Of a stretch of DNA of 64,000 nt, positions 16,030 through 24,010 are shown piece after piece. The notes beneath the pieces are model-generated. The model saw only the letters and a program-made list of their open reading frames with translations. It had not been told where the DNA came from and did no database searches. The translations under genes and the position numbers were made by a program. The stretch lies in contig NZ_CP076563.1 of NCBI RefSeq assembly GCF_044357945.1, positions 372,001 through 436,000 on the forward strand, in the 5' to 3' direction. Position 1 is the first letter of the stretch. Each line of letters opens with the position of its first letter. Origin of the DNA: QAND01 sp003150225. GTDB lineage: Bacteria > Bacillota > Clostridia > Christensenellales > QAND01.

Positions 16030-16467
16030 ATGAGCCGAACCACAGCAAGGGATACCGCCGTATGCATGGTATACGCCTGGCAGCAGGGAGGCAGTGCCGC
16101 CCCTGGGGACCAGTGCTTTTTGGAGGTGGAGCTGGATTCCGCCGATAGGGGCTTTGCGGACATGCTATTTTCCGGCGTCACAGAAAATATTGCCGCCCTG
16201 GATCGGTTGATTGAGGAAAACAGCAAGGATTGGCGGCTGGAGCGCATCGCCAAGACCGATCTTGCGGCTTTACGCACCGCCACCTTTGAGCTGCTCCATG
16301 GCGCCTCCACCAAAACGCCCCCCAAGGTGGCTATCAATGAAGCCATTGAGATCGCCAAAAAATACGGGGATGAAAATTCTGGACGATATGTCAACGGCGT
16401 TTTAGGCGGGGTATACCGTCAGATACAGGAGCGAGAAAAAACGGATGAAAGCGTACCTGGGCTTTGA
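16030..16467 (+). CDS. nusB: Transcription antitermination factor NusB
   Basis: RNA-binding NusB, 145 residues, which with NusE recognises boxA in rRNA leaders. Typical motifs: RTTARDTAVCMVYAWQQ at the N-terminus, DWRLERIAKTDLAALRTATFEL in the middle and VAINEAIEIAKKYG near the end. It overlaps the next gene by 23 bases, suggesting translational coupling. Confidence 0.95.
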   Translation: MSRTTARDTAVCMVYAWQQGGSAAPGDQCFLEVELDSADRGFADMLFSGVTENIAALDRLIEENSKDWRLERIAKTDLAALRTATFELLHGASTKTPPKVAINEAIEIAKKYGDENSGRYVNGVLGGVYRQIQEREKTDESVPGL

Positions 16468-17386
16468 TACCAGCTGCTATACCACGTCGGCAGCAGCTGC
16501 ATTGGAGGACGGCGGGATCCTGGATTTTCGCACGCCCATCCCGGTGGCCCAGGGAGCGGTGGGCATAAGGCAGCAGGAGGCTGTCTTTTTGCATGTAAAA
16601 GCCCTTTCCCAACTGGTTTCCCAGTTGATGGAGGCCCTTCATCAACTGGGAGGAGCGGCGATTGCCGGGGTGGGGTACAGCTATGCGCCCACCACTCAAG
16701 AGGGCTCCTATATGCCGGTATTCTTGCCGGGAACCAGCATGGGGCGCTCCCTGGCCGCGGCCCTAGACTGTCCTTCTTTTGGATTTTCCCATCAGCAGGG
16801 GCATGTCCGAGCGGCGGAGTATGGCAGCGATTTGCCCGATGAATATCTGGCTCTCCATGTATCGGGAGGCACCACCGAGATTCTCCGCATCAAAAAACCC
16901 GGCTATCTGGTGGATGTACTGGGAGGTACCAGCGACATCAGCGCAGGGCAGACCATCGATCGGGTAGGCGTTGCTCTGGGGCTGCCCTTTCCTGCAGGCC
17001 CCCATCTGGAGGCCCTGGCCCAATCTGTGTCCAATTCTTCCTATGAATTCCGCAGCCGGGATATGGGGACGCGGTTTAGCTTTTCCGGCATGGAAACCGC
17101 CGCTCAGCGGCATATCCGCCAAGGAGCCGATCCGGGAGAATTGTCCCTCGGGCTGTTCCGCTCCATCGGAAAAGTCCTGTGCCGGAGTATCCGTCACTGT
17201 GTGGAGGATACCGGCCTGAATACCGTATTGTTCTCGGGAGGAGTCTGCTCCAACACCATTCTCCGTAAGGTGATCGGGGAGGAACTGGCCGGCTGCACCA
17301 TCCTGTTTGGCCAACCCAAACTATGCAGCGACAACGGGGTGGGAATCGCCCTATTGTGTAAGGAGGCAGTATGCTCAAAGACCTGA
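16445..17386 (+). CDS. TsaD/Kae1-like protein (M22 family paralogue)
   Basis: 313 residues of the ASKHA fold related to TsaD, which makes threonylcarbamoyl-adenosine in tRNA. Visible: the N-terminal FDTSCYTTSAA motif; the metal-binding HxxxH as SHQQGHVRAAE; LHVSGGTTE; and the late FSGGVCSNTIL and CSDNGVGIA motifs. It is shorter than genuine TsaD (about 335-340) and its location between nusB and xseA is typical of a clostridial paralogue, so I do not name it tsaD. Whether it still acts on tRNA is unknown. Confidence 0.8.
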   Translation: MKAYLGFDTSCYTTSAAAALEDGGILDFRTPIPVAQGAVGIRQQEAVFLHVKALSQLVSQLMEALHQLGGAAIAGVGYSYAPTTQEGSYMPVFLPGTSMGRSLAAALDCPSFGFSHQQGHVRAAEYGSDLPDEYLALHVSGGTTEILRIKKPGYLVDVLGGTSDISAGQTIDRVGVALGLPFPAGPHLEALAQSVSNSSYEFRSRDMGTRFSFSGMETAAQRHIRQGADPGELSLGLFRSIGKVLCRSIRHCVEDTGLNTVLFSGGVCSNTILRKVIGEELAGCTILFGQPKLCSDNGVGIALLCKEAVCSKT

Positions 17387-18597
17387 TGGAACAGATGTGT
17401 CTTTCGGTAACACAGCTCAATGATTACGTTGCCGGGCTTTTTCAGCGGGATGAAGCGCTAAATGGCCTCCTCATCGCAGGCGAGGTCAGCAGCTTTCGTC
17501 CCAACGCCTCGGGACACTTGTATTTTACCCTAAAGGATGAAAACGCTGCCGTTCGCTGCGTAATGTTCCGCTCCTATGCCGCCGGAATCGGCTTTAAGCT
17601 GGAAAACGGTATGAAGGTTCGGTGTTTCGGCAGCGTTACCCTCTATAAAAAAGATGGCCAGTACCAGCTCAACCTGCGCTCTATGGAAAAGATCGATGAT
17701 AGGGGAGAGCTCTATCAGCGGTATCTGGAGATCAAGGAACGATTGGAACAAGAAGGGCTATTTGATCCCTCAAAGAAACGCCCGCTTCCCCAATATCCTC
17801 GACGCATCGGCGTGGTCACCTCTCCAACGGGGGCGGTGATTCGGGATATCATTACCGTATCCCGTCGTCGGAATCCAGGGGTGGACATCCTCCTATATCC
17901 CGCCAAGGTACAGGGCGCAGGATCAGCCCAGGAGATCATTCGGGGCATCCAATGGCTCAATGAACGGGACGGAGTGGATGTGCTCATCGTAGGCCGGGGA
18001 GGCGGCAGCATGGAGGATCTCTTTGAATTCAACGATGAAGCCCTAGCGCGAACCATTCGAGCAAGCAAGATCCCCGTGGTGTCAGCGGTAGGCCATGAGA
18101 CCGACTTTACCATTGCCGATTTTGCCGCCGACGTCCGCGCCGCGACTCCCAGCGCAGCTGCCGAGCTTTGCAGTCCCGATATGGCGGCCATCCTCCGTAT
18201 GGTGCGTATGGAGATGAACAAGGCCCGGCGGCTGGTCTCGGGACGATTGGAGGAAATGTCCCGCCGTACCGATGCGCTGACCCGCTCGGCGGCTATGCAC
18301 CGGTCGGAATCCCTATTAAGCGAATACACCCAGCGGATGGACTATGCGCAGCGCTCCCTGGGGAAGGACACCTTGACGGTTTTAAGTCGAGCCAGCGCCC
18401 AGGTGGACTCCCTCATAAAGCGTCTATCCGGCCTCAGTCCCCAAGAGGTGCTGAGCCGTGGATACGCCGCCATTTTGGATGAAGCGCAACAGCCCATTCT
18501 ATCGGCAAAAGAGGTTACCATGGGACAGAGCGCCAAAGTGGTGTTTGCGGATGGCCGCGCTGAGGCCATGTTTACCGGAAGCATCCTGGAGAACTAG
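17371..18597 (+). CDS. xseA: Exodeoxyribonuclease VII large subunit
   Basis: Catalytic subunit of the single-strand-specific exonuclease VII, 408 residues. The N-terminal OB-fold (LSVTQLNDYVAGLF, HLYFTLKDENAAVRCVMF) is followed by the nuclease core (PRRIGVVTSPTGAVIRDI, VLIVGRGGGSMEDLFEFNDE, SAVGHETDFTIADFAADVRAATPS split across the active site) and a C-terminal helical region that binds XseB. It overlaps the TsaD-like gene by 16 bases. xseB follows after 121 bases that contain the DnaA-box-like array. Confidence 0.96.
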   Translation: MLKDLMEQMCLSVTQLNDYVAGLFQRDEALNGLLIAGEVSSFRPNASGHLYFTLKDENAAVRCVMFRSYAAGIGFKLENGMKVRCFGSVTLYKKDGQYQLNLRSMEKIDDRGELYQRYLEIKERLEQEGLFDPSKKRPLPQYPRRIGVVTSPTGAVIRDIITVSRRRNPGVDILLYPAKVQGAGSAQEIIRGIQWLNERDGVDVLIVGRGGGSMEDLFEFNDEALARTIRASKIPVVSAVGHETDFTIADFAADVRAATPSAAAELCSPDMAAILRMVRMEMNKARRLVSGRLEEMSRRTDALTRSAAMHRSESLLSEYTQRMDYAQRSLGKDTLTVLSRASAQVDSLIKRLSGLSPQEVLSRGYAAILDEAQQPILSAKEVTMGQSAKVVFADGRAEAMFTGSILEN

Positions 18598-18602
18598 ATC
18601 GT

Positions 18603-18644
18603 CTATCAACACTTTTTCCACAATAGATCCACAGTTTATCAACA
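18603..18644 (+). promoter_or_regulatory. Four DnaA-box-like 9-mers at 11-bp intervals
   Basis: CTATCAACA (18603), TTTTCCACA (18614), AGATCCACA (18625) and TTATCAACA (18636) start exactly 11 bases apart and share TC(A/C)ACA at their 3' ends. The second and fourth differ from the DnaA consensus TTATCCACA at one position each. The phase of about one helical turn suggests cooperative binding on one DNA face. Confidence 0.55.
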
Positions 18645-18718
18645 TAGCAGCGACAAGATAGCTGGGACGGAAAATGCAATCCATAAATTCTCTTGTTTTT
18701 TGAAAGGAGCCAGCGGGA

Positions 18719-18943
18719 ATGGATCAGGAAAAACAGCCTCTATTGGAGGATCGCTTGAAGGAATTGGAAGCCATGGTGGAGAAGCTGGAAGCCGGAAAAA
18801 CCGGCATTGACGAATCCGTAGCCATCTACGAAGCCGGCATGGCCCTTGCCAAGGATTTGCAAAAACAGCTATCCGCCCTAAGCAGCCGCATTTCCGTGGC
18901 GTCCGGGGAGGAGGAAATCCCCTTTGCAAACGCCGATGAGTGA
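18719..18943 (+). CDS. xseB: Exodeoxyribonuclease VII small subunit
   Basis: 74-residue helical subunit of exonuclease VII. The conserved pattern LEDRLKELEAMVEKLEAG...ESVAIYEAGMALAK is complete. AAAGGAG precedes ATG 18719. Its stop overlaps the ispA start by 8 bases. Confidence 0.95.
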   Translation: MDQEKQPLLEDRLKELEAMVEKLEAGKTGIDESVAIYEAGMALAKDLQKQLSALSSRISVASGEEEIPFANADE

Positions 18944-19817
18944 CTATCAAAACCGCTATGACGCCTATCGCCTTCGGGTCGAGGAATACCTGCACGCCTC
19001 CCTTATGGGGCTCCCCGAGGGGGAGCTGCGGGACGCCATGGCATATAGTCTATTTGGCGGCGGCAAGCTGCTGCGGCCCGTTCTCACCTTAGCCGCTTGT
19101 GATTTGGCGGATGGCGTCATCGGCGATGCGTTACCCTTCGCCGGCGCTGTGGAGATGATCCATACGTATAGCCTAATCCACGATGACCTCCCCTGTATGG
19201 ACAACGATTCCCTTCGCCGCGGACGGCCCACCAACCACGTAGTTTACGGGGAGGATATGGCGGTGCTGGCGGGAGACGGCCTTTTGTCCTGGGCCTTTGA
19301 GACCATGCTCATCGCTTGTTCCACCCTGGAGGATCCCAGGCCCGGCTTGCTGGCCACCCAAGCCATTGCCCATGGTTGCGGCGCCCTAGGGATGGTATAC
19401 GGCCAATCCCTGGATATCAAAAATGAAGGACGGCCCCTAGGGGAGCAGGAGCTCCGGATGGTTCATCGCAACAAGACCGGCGCCCTCATCAAGGGCGCGC
19501 TTCTAGCCGGCGCCCATTTCGGCTTTACCGATGCCCTTTCCCTTCATGCAGTCCGTACCTATGGGGAGAACCTGGGCGTTGCATTCCAAATCGCCGACGA
19601 TGTACTGGATGCCACCCAAAGCGCCGAGGTTCTGGGAAAGACTCCTCATAAGGATCAAGAGGCCCATAAGACCACCTATGTTACCCTTTATGGCGTAGAA
19701 GGTGCCCGGCAGCTCTGTCAGGAATACACCGATCGAGCGGTGGAAGCCCTCGCTCCCTTTCCCAAAAGCGGATTTCTGATTCAGCTTGCCCAGGCATATG
19801 CCAAAAGGGTTCGGTAA
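18936..19817 (+). CDS. ispA: Farnesyl/geranyl diphosphate synthase
   Basis: Trans-prenyltransferase of 293 residues that condenses isopentenyl diphosphate with allylic diphosphates. The two aspartate-rich Mg sites are DDLPCMDND near residue 80-90 and QIADDVLD near residue 220. FGGGKLLRP and the lysine in NKTGALI are also typical. ATG 18936 inside the end of xseB is the natural start. Together with dxs next door it feeds isoprenoid (undecaprenyl) synthesis. Confidence 0.94.
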   Translation: MSDYQNRYDAYRLRVEEYLHASLMGLPEGELRDAMAYSLFGGGKLLRPVLTLAACDLADGVIGDALPFAGAVEMIHTYSLIHDDLPCMDNDSLRRGRPTNHVVYGEDMAVLAGDGLLSWAFETMLIACSTLEDPRPGLLATQAIAHGCGALGMVYGQSLDIKNEGRPLGEQELRMVHRNKTGALIKGALLAGAHFGFTDALSLHAVRTYGENLGVAFQIADDVLDATQSAEVLGKTPHKDQEAHKTTYVTLYGVEGARQLCQEYTDRAVEALAPFPKSGFLIQLAQAYAKRVR

Positions 19818-19845
19818 TTGGACGTTCAACCCTATGGTTCTATGG

Positions 19846-19851
19846 TATAAT
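19846..19851 (+). promoter_or_regulatory. -10-like TATAAT upstream of dxs
   Basis: TATAAT in the ispA-dxs gap. TTGGAC at 19818 is 22 bases away, too far for a good -35, so this is only a possible extra promoter. Confidence 0.3.
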
Positions 19852-19943
19852 AAAAAATCCAACATAGAACAACGCTGGGATTCATGCAGAATCACGGCCT
19901 ATTTTCTGTTGCAATGGAAGGAAACCCAAGGGACAACACCGCC

Positions 19944-21803
19944 ATGCAGAAATTGCTGAACCAAATCCATAGTCCCGCGGATCTGCGGGCACTGAACAAA
20001 CAGGAAACCGAGTCCCTGTGCCAGGAGATTCGGGAATGCATCGTGTCCACCGTCATGCAGAACGGCGGACACATGGCCTCCAATCTTGGAGTGGTGGAAT
20101 TGACCATCGCTCTGCACAAGGCGTTTGACGCCCCTTCCGACCAGATCGTCTTCGACGTAGGGCATCAATGCTATACCCATAAGCTTCTGACCGGCCGGGC
20201 GGACCGGTTCTGTACCCTCCGCATCCGGGACGGCATCAGTGGATTTCCCAATTGCACGGAAAGCCCCTACGATGCTTTCCAGACCGGCCACAGCTCCACC
20301 TCCATTTCAGCGGCGGTGGGCATGGCCCGTGCCCGGGATCTGGCAGGCCAGACCCATAGTGTAGTAGCTGTGATCGGGGATGGCGCGCTCACTGGGGGCA
20401 TGAGCTACGAGGCGCTAAACGACGGCGCCGATTTAGGCAGCTCCCTTATCGTCATCCTCAACGACAACGAAATGTCCATCAGTAAAAACGTAGGAGGTAT
20501 GACGGAATACCTCAATAAAATTCGCTCCAGCCCCAGGTACCATAGCTTTAAACGGCGCTTTAAGGGGTTTCTGCGTTCCATTCCTCTCATCGGAGGGGGA
20601 CTGTACCGGGTGGTGGACTGGACCAAGGATTGCGTTAAGCGGATCTTTCTCCAGCCGGTGTTCTTTGAGGAGATCGGCTATGTATATCTGGGGCCCATCG
20701 ATGGCCATGACGTCGACGCCATGGTCTCGGTATTCTCCCAAGCCAAGGAACTGGACCGGCCCGTGTTCATCCATGTAATCACCCAAAAAGGCAGGGGATA
20801 CCGCCCTGCCGCCAAGGACCCGGAGAAGTTTCACGGCGTTTCTCCCTTTGTGGTGGAGAAAAACGGAAACGGCGGTGAAACCTGCTCTCATCTATTGGGA
20901 CGCAAACTCATCGAACTATCGGAAAAGGATCGCCGGATCACAGCTGTCACCGCCGCGATGCCCACCGGCACCGGGCTTTCCGCCTATCAGGAACGGTTCC
21001 CAAAGCGTTGCTTTGACGTGGGCATCGCTGAGGAACACGGGGTGACCATGTCCGCCGGTATGGCAAAAGCGGGCATGCGTCCCTATTTTGCCGTTTACGC
21101 CTCCTTTTTGCAGCGGGCATATGACCAGATCCTTACGGACGTCTGCATTCAGGGCCTTCCCGTCACCCTTTGTGTGGATCGGGCTGGCATCGTGGGGGAG
21201 GATGGGGAGACCCATCACGGGGTGTTCGATCTTTCCATGATGATGCCCATGCCGGGACTCACCATCATGGAGCCCGCCACTCCCAGCGAGATGGAGGAAA
21301 TGCTGGAGATGACCCTCACCCTAAACGGCCCCTGCGCCATCCGCTACCCCAAGGGAAGCCTCTGGGCCGGTTCTTCCAAAAAGGAACCCGTGGTCTACGG
21401 CAAGGCACAGGAACTTCTTCCCATCTCCCGGATTACTGTGGTAACGGCGGGAAGTATGGTGGGCTGCGCCTATGAGGCTATCTCCCAGCTTGCCCAAAAG
21501 GAGATAGAGGCCATCGGCCTTGTCAATCTGAGGTTTTTAAAGCCCTTGGATGGAAAGCTGCTTCGGCGGCTGGAGGAAGAGGCCCAGGTGCTTCTGGTGG
21601 TGGAGGAAAATAGCGTCCATGGAGGGATTGGTGACGCCCTCGCAGGGTATTTTTCCGCCCGTTCCAGCATTCGGATTGAGAAGCTAGGTGTGGGGGACGC
21701 CTTTGTCAAGCATGGCCAACGAGCCCAGCTTCTGCATGAACTGGGTCTGGATCGGGATGGGATCGCCAGCCGCCTGGAAACCATTTTGGAGGAGTCGCGA
21801 TGA
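19944..21803 (+). CDS. dxs: 1-deoxy-D-xylulose-5-phosphate synthase
   Basis: Thiamine-diphosphate enzyme that joins pyruvate and glyceraldehyde 3-phosphate in the first step of the MEP isoprenoid pathway, 619 residues. Visible: GGHMASNLGVVELTIALH, the TPP motif GDGALTGGMSYEALND...LNDN, the pyrimidine domain with GIAEEHGVTMSAGMA, and the C-terminal transketolase domain. The best start is ATG 19944 (MQKLLNQIHSPADLRALN matches the family N-terminus); ATGs at 19884 and 19914 are in frame and cannot be excluded because no strong ribosome site marks any of them. Overlaps tlyA by four bases. Confidence 0.95.
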   Translation: MQKLLNQIHSPADLRALNKQETESLCQEIRECIVSTVMQNGGHMASNLGVVELTIALHKAFDAPSDQIVFDVGHQCYTHKLLTGRADRFCTLRIRDGISGFPNCTESPYDAFQTGHSSTSISAAVGMARARDLAGQTHSVVAVIGDGALTGGMSYEALNDGADLGSSLIVILNDNEMSISKNVGGMTEYLNKIRSSPRYHSFKRRFKGFLRSIPLIGGGLYRVVDWTKDCVKRIFLQPVFFEEIGYVYLGPIDGHDVDAMVSVFSQAKELDRPVFIHVITQKGRGYRPAAKDPEKFHGVSPFVVEKNGNGGETCSHLLGRKLIELSEKDRRITAVTAAMPTGTGLSAYQERFPKRCFDVGIAEEHGVTMSAGMAKAGMRPYFAVYASFLQRAYDQILTDVCIQGLPVTLCVDRAGIVGEDGETHHGVFDLSMMMPMPGLTIMEPATPSEMEEMLEMTLTLNGPCAIRYPKGSLWAGSSKKEPVVYGKAQELLPISRITVVTAGSMVGCAYEAISQLAQKEIEAIGLVNLRFLKPLDGKLLRRLEEEAQVLLVVEENSVHGGIGDALAGYFSARSSIRIEKLGVGDAFVKHGQRAQLLHELGLDRDGIASRLETILEESR

Positions 21804-22597
21804 AAGGGGAACGTCTGGACGCTGCTATGGTGGCGCGGGGCCTAGCTCCCAGCAGAAATGCCGCCCAGGGGATCATTCTTGCGGGCGATGTCCTGGTCAA
21901 CGGTGAACCCGCTCAAAAAGCGGCTCAGCCGGTGACTGATCTGGATGCGATTGAAGTGGGAAGCCAGCGAAAGTATGTAAGCCGGGGCGGCTATAAGCTG
22001 GAAAAAGCCCTATCGGTGTTTCCCGTGGATCTCACGGGTAAAACCTGTCTGGATATCGGCGCCAGCACCGGAGGCTTCACCCATTGTATGCTGCAAAATG
22101 GCGCTGCCAAATGCTATGCCATCGATGTTGGCTATGGCCAGCTGGATTATACGCTGCGGAACGATAACCGAGTGGTTTCTATGGAACGATACAATGCCCG
22201 GAATCTCCGCAAGGAGGACGTAGGTGGTGAGGCGGATTTTGCCTCCATCGATGTATCCTTCATTTCGCTCAAGCTGATTCTGCCGCCCTTGTTCTTCTGT
22301 CTGCGGGATGGGGGAGAGGCGGTGGCCCTCATCAAACCCCAGTTCGAGGCCGGAAAGGAACAGGTGGGGAAAAACGGCGTCGTGCGCTCTGCTACTGTTC
22401 ATAAGGCAGTCTGTCTCTCCGTTTTAACCTTTGCCCAGGAGCACGGCTTTGGAGTGTCCGGCCTGGATTATTCCCCCATCAAGGGGCCCAAGGGCAATGT
22501 GGAGTTTCTTGCGTATCTCATCAAAAACGGTGCGTCTTTGGGAGAATCCCAATTATCCACCCTGATAGATGGAGTTCTTTCCTCCGTCAGTTTCTAA
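21800..22597 (+). CDS. tlyA: TlyA-family rRNA 2'-O-methyltransferase
   Basis: 265 residues: an N-terminal S4 RNA-binding domain (LDAAMVARGLAPSRNAAQG, GDVLVNGEPAQKA) and a FtsJ-like methyltransferase domain whose SAM site is CLDIGASTGGFTHCML. KPQFEAGKEQVGKNGVV is also diagnostic. Mycobacterial TlyA methylates 16S and 23S rRNA; older annotation calls it hemolysin. Start overlaps dxs (ATGA). Confidence 0.93.
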   Translation: MKGERLDAAMVARGLAPSRNAAQGIILAGDVLVNGEPAQKAAQPVTDLDAIEVGSQRKYVSRGGYKLEKALSVFPVDLTGKTCLDIGASTGGFTHCMLQNGAAKCYAIDVGYGQLDYTLRNDNRVVSMERYNARNLRKEDVGGEADFASIDVSFISLKLILPPLFFCLRDGGEAVALIKPQFEAGKEQVGKNGVVRSATVHKAVCLSVLTFAQEHGFGVSGLDYSPIKGPKGNVEFLAYLIKNGASLGESQLSTLIDGVLSSVSF

Positions 22598-22641
22598 AAA
22601 ACGTAGCCGCGGACAGCGGCCGTGTAGTCGCATCTTCTTGA

Positions 22642-22670
22642 TTGTATAATATGCATTTCTCGTGTATAAT
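22642..22670 (+). promoter_or_regulatory. Sigma-A promoter of nadK
   Basis: TTGTAT (22642-22647), 17 bases, TATAAT (22665-22670). Another TATAAT at 22645-22650 overlaps the -35. The predicted start gives a leader of under 20 bases. Confidence 0.6.
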
Positions 22671-22693
22671 ACGGGTTATAAGCGGTGATGTCT

Positions 22694-23548
22694 ATGAAAC
22701 AGGCGTGCATCTACGCCAATTCCGATAAGGATACCTATTTCAACCTGGCCCGCGGAGTAGCGGGTTATCTGTTGTCTGCCGGGTATCAAGTATACTGCCA
22801 GGACGATATGACGGATACCCTGGGCTGTCCTCCGGCAACGGACAGCCAAGGGCCCATGGATCTGGCCTTTATTCTGGGCGGGGACGGCACCGTACTGACC
22901 GCCCTCTTTACCGGAAACCTCTATGATGTGCCCATGTGCTGTATCAACATGGGTACCCTAGGCTTTTTGTTGGAGCACAACAGCCGGGAGTTCCCCGTCT
23001 TTATGGATCAGATTCTTGCGGGGGACTATGAAATCGAGTCCCGGGAGATGCTGTCCGCCACCGTCCGCTCCCAGGACGGCCGCCAACAGCCCATCCGCTA
23101 CGCGTTAAATGACGTCAACGTGGTCCGGAGCAGTCTGGGCGGCGTCATGCGGTGCAACGTATGGGTAGGGGAAGAGATGGTTTCGGAGTATGCTGCAGAC
23201 GGCATCCTGGTAGCCACCCCCACCGGCTCCACCGCCTACTCTCTTTCGGCGGGAGGCCCCATCGTCGCTCCCGACGTAGCTTGTTTCATCATCACACCGG
23301 TCTGTGCCCATTCCCTCTACACCCGTCCTCTGGTGGTGAAGGATACCCAGACCATTCGGATTCTGCCTCAGCGGGGCCCCCTTTCCCTGGTGCTGGACGG
23401 CCAGCGCGAGTTTCCCATCGAAACCGGGGATGAGGTGATCATCAAAAAGGCCGGAGTATCGGCCAAATTCATCACCACCCAGGGCCGCAGCTTTTTTTCG
23501 CTACTGCGCACAAAGATGGGCGAATGGAACGTTCCCCGATTGAAATAA
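22694..23548 (+). CDS. nadK: NAD kinase
   Basis: Phosphorylates NAD to NADP; 284 residues. Signature motifs: AFILGGDGTVLTALF (GGDG) and ATPTGSTAYSLSAGGPI. ATG 22694 is chosen because GGTGAT, complementary to the 16S 3' end, sits four bases before it; GTG 22685 and ATG 22688 are in-frame alternatives. Head of the nadK-argR-recN run. Confidence 0.95.
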   Translation: MKQACIYANSDKDTYFNLARGVAGYLLSAGYQVYCQDDMTDTLGCPPATDSQGPMDLAFILGGDGTVLTALFTGNLYDVPMCCINMGTLGFLLEHNSREFPVFMDQILAGDYEIESREMLSATVRSQDGRQQPIRYALNDVNVVRSSLGGVMRCNVWVGEEMVSEYAADGILVATPTGSTAYSLSAGGPIVAPDVACFIITPVCAHSLYTRPLVVKDTQTIRILPQRGPLSLVLDGQREFPIETGDEVIIKKAGVSAKFITTQGRSFFSLLRTKMGEWNVPRLK

Positions 23549-23557
23549 GGAGTCCCA

Positions 23558-24007
23558 ATGAAGAACAAGAGACAACACGCCATCAAGGAGATCATCGAGG
23601 CTAACGATGTGGAGACCCAGGGGGAGCTCGCCGACCTGTTGCTGGAAAGCGGATTCAAGGTGACCCAAGCCACCGTATCCCGCGACATCAAAGATCTGCG
23701 CCTAGTAAAGGTTCTCACCGAGCGCGGAACCTATAAATACGCGTCGGGAGAGCAGAAGGACGCGCGGGAAAGCGGCGTGCCCATTCGGGTATTTACCGAC
23801 ACCGTGGTCTCCATCGATTCTGCGGGGAGCATTGTGGTGGTTCATACCCTTTCGGGCAGCGCCAACGCCGCAGCTGAAGCTCTGGATTCCCAACGGTATC
23901 CTGAGATCGCCGGCACTATCGCCGGAGACAATACCATCTTTATCGCCGTAAAGGATGGCGCCCAGAGTTCGGAATTGATCAAGAAACTCAGAAAGCTGGC
24001 AAAATAA
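23558..24007 (+). CDS. argR: Arginine repressor ArgR/AhrC
   Basis: 149-residue hexameric regulator of arginine metabolism: an N-terminal winged helix (AIKEIIEANDVETQGELADL, KVTQATVSRDIKDL) and a C-terminal arginine-binding oligomerisation domain (GTIAGDNTIFIAVKDG). The location between nadK and recN is conserved across Firmicutes. Confidence 0.96.
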   Translation: MKNKRQHAIKEIIEANDVETQGELADLLLESGFKVTQATVSRDIKDLRLVKVLTERGTYKYASGEQKDARESGVPIRVFTDTVVSIDSAGSIVVVHTLSGSANAAAEALDSQRYPEIAGTIAGDNTIFIAVKDGAQSSELIKKLRKLAK

Positions 24008-24010
24008 CGG

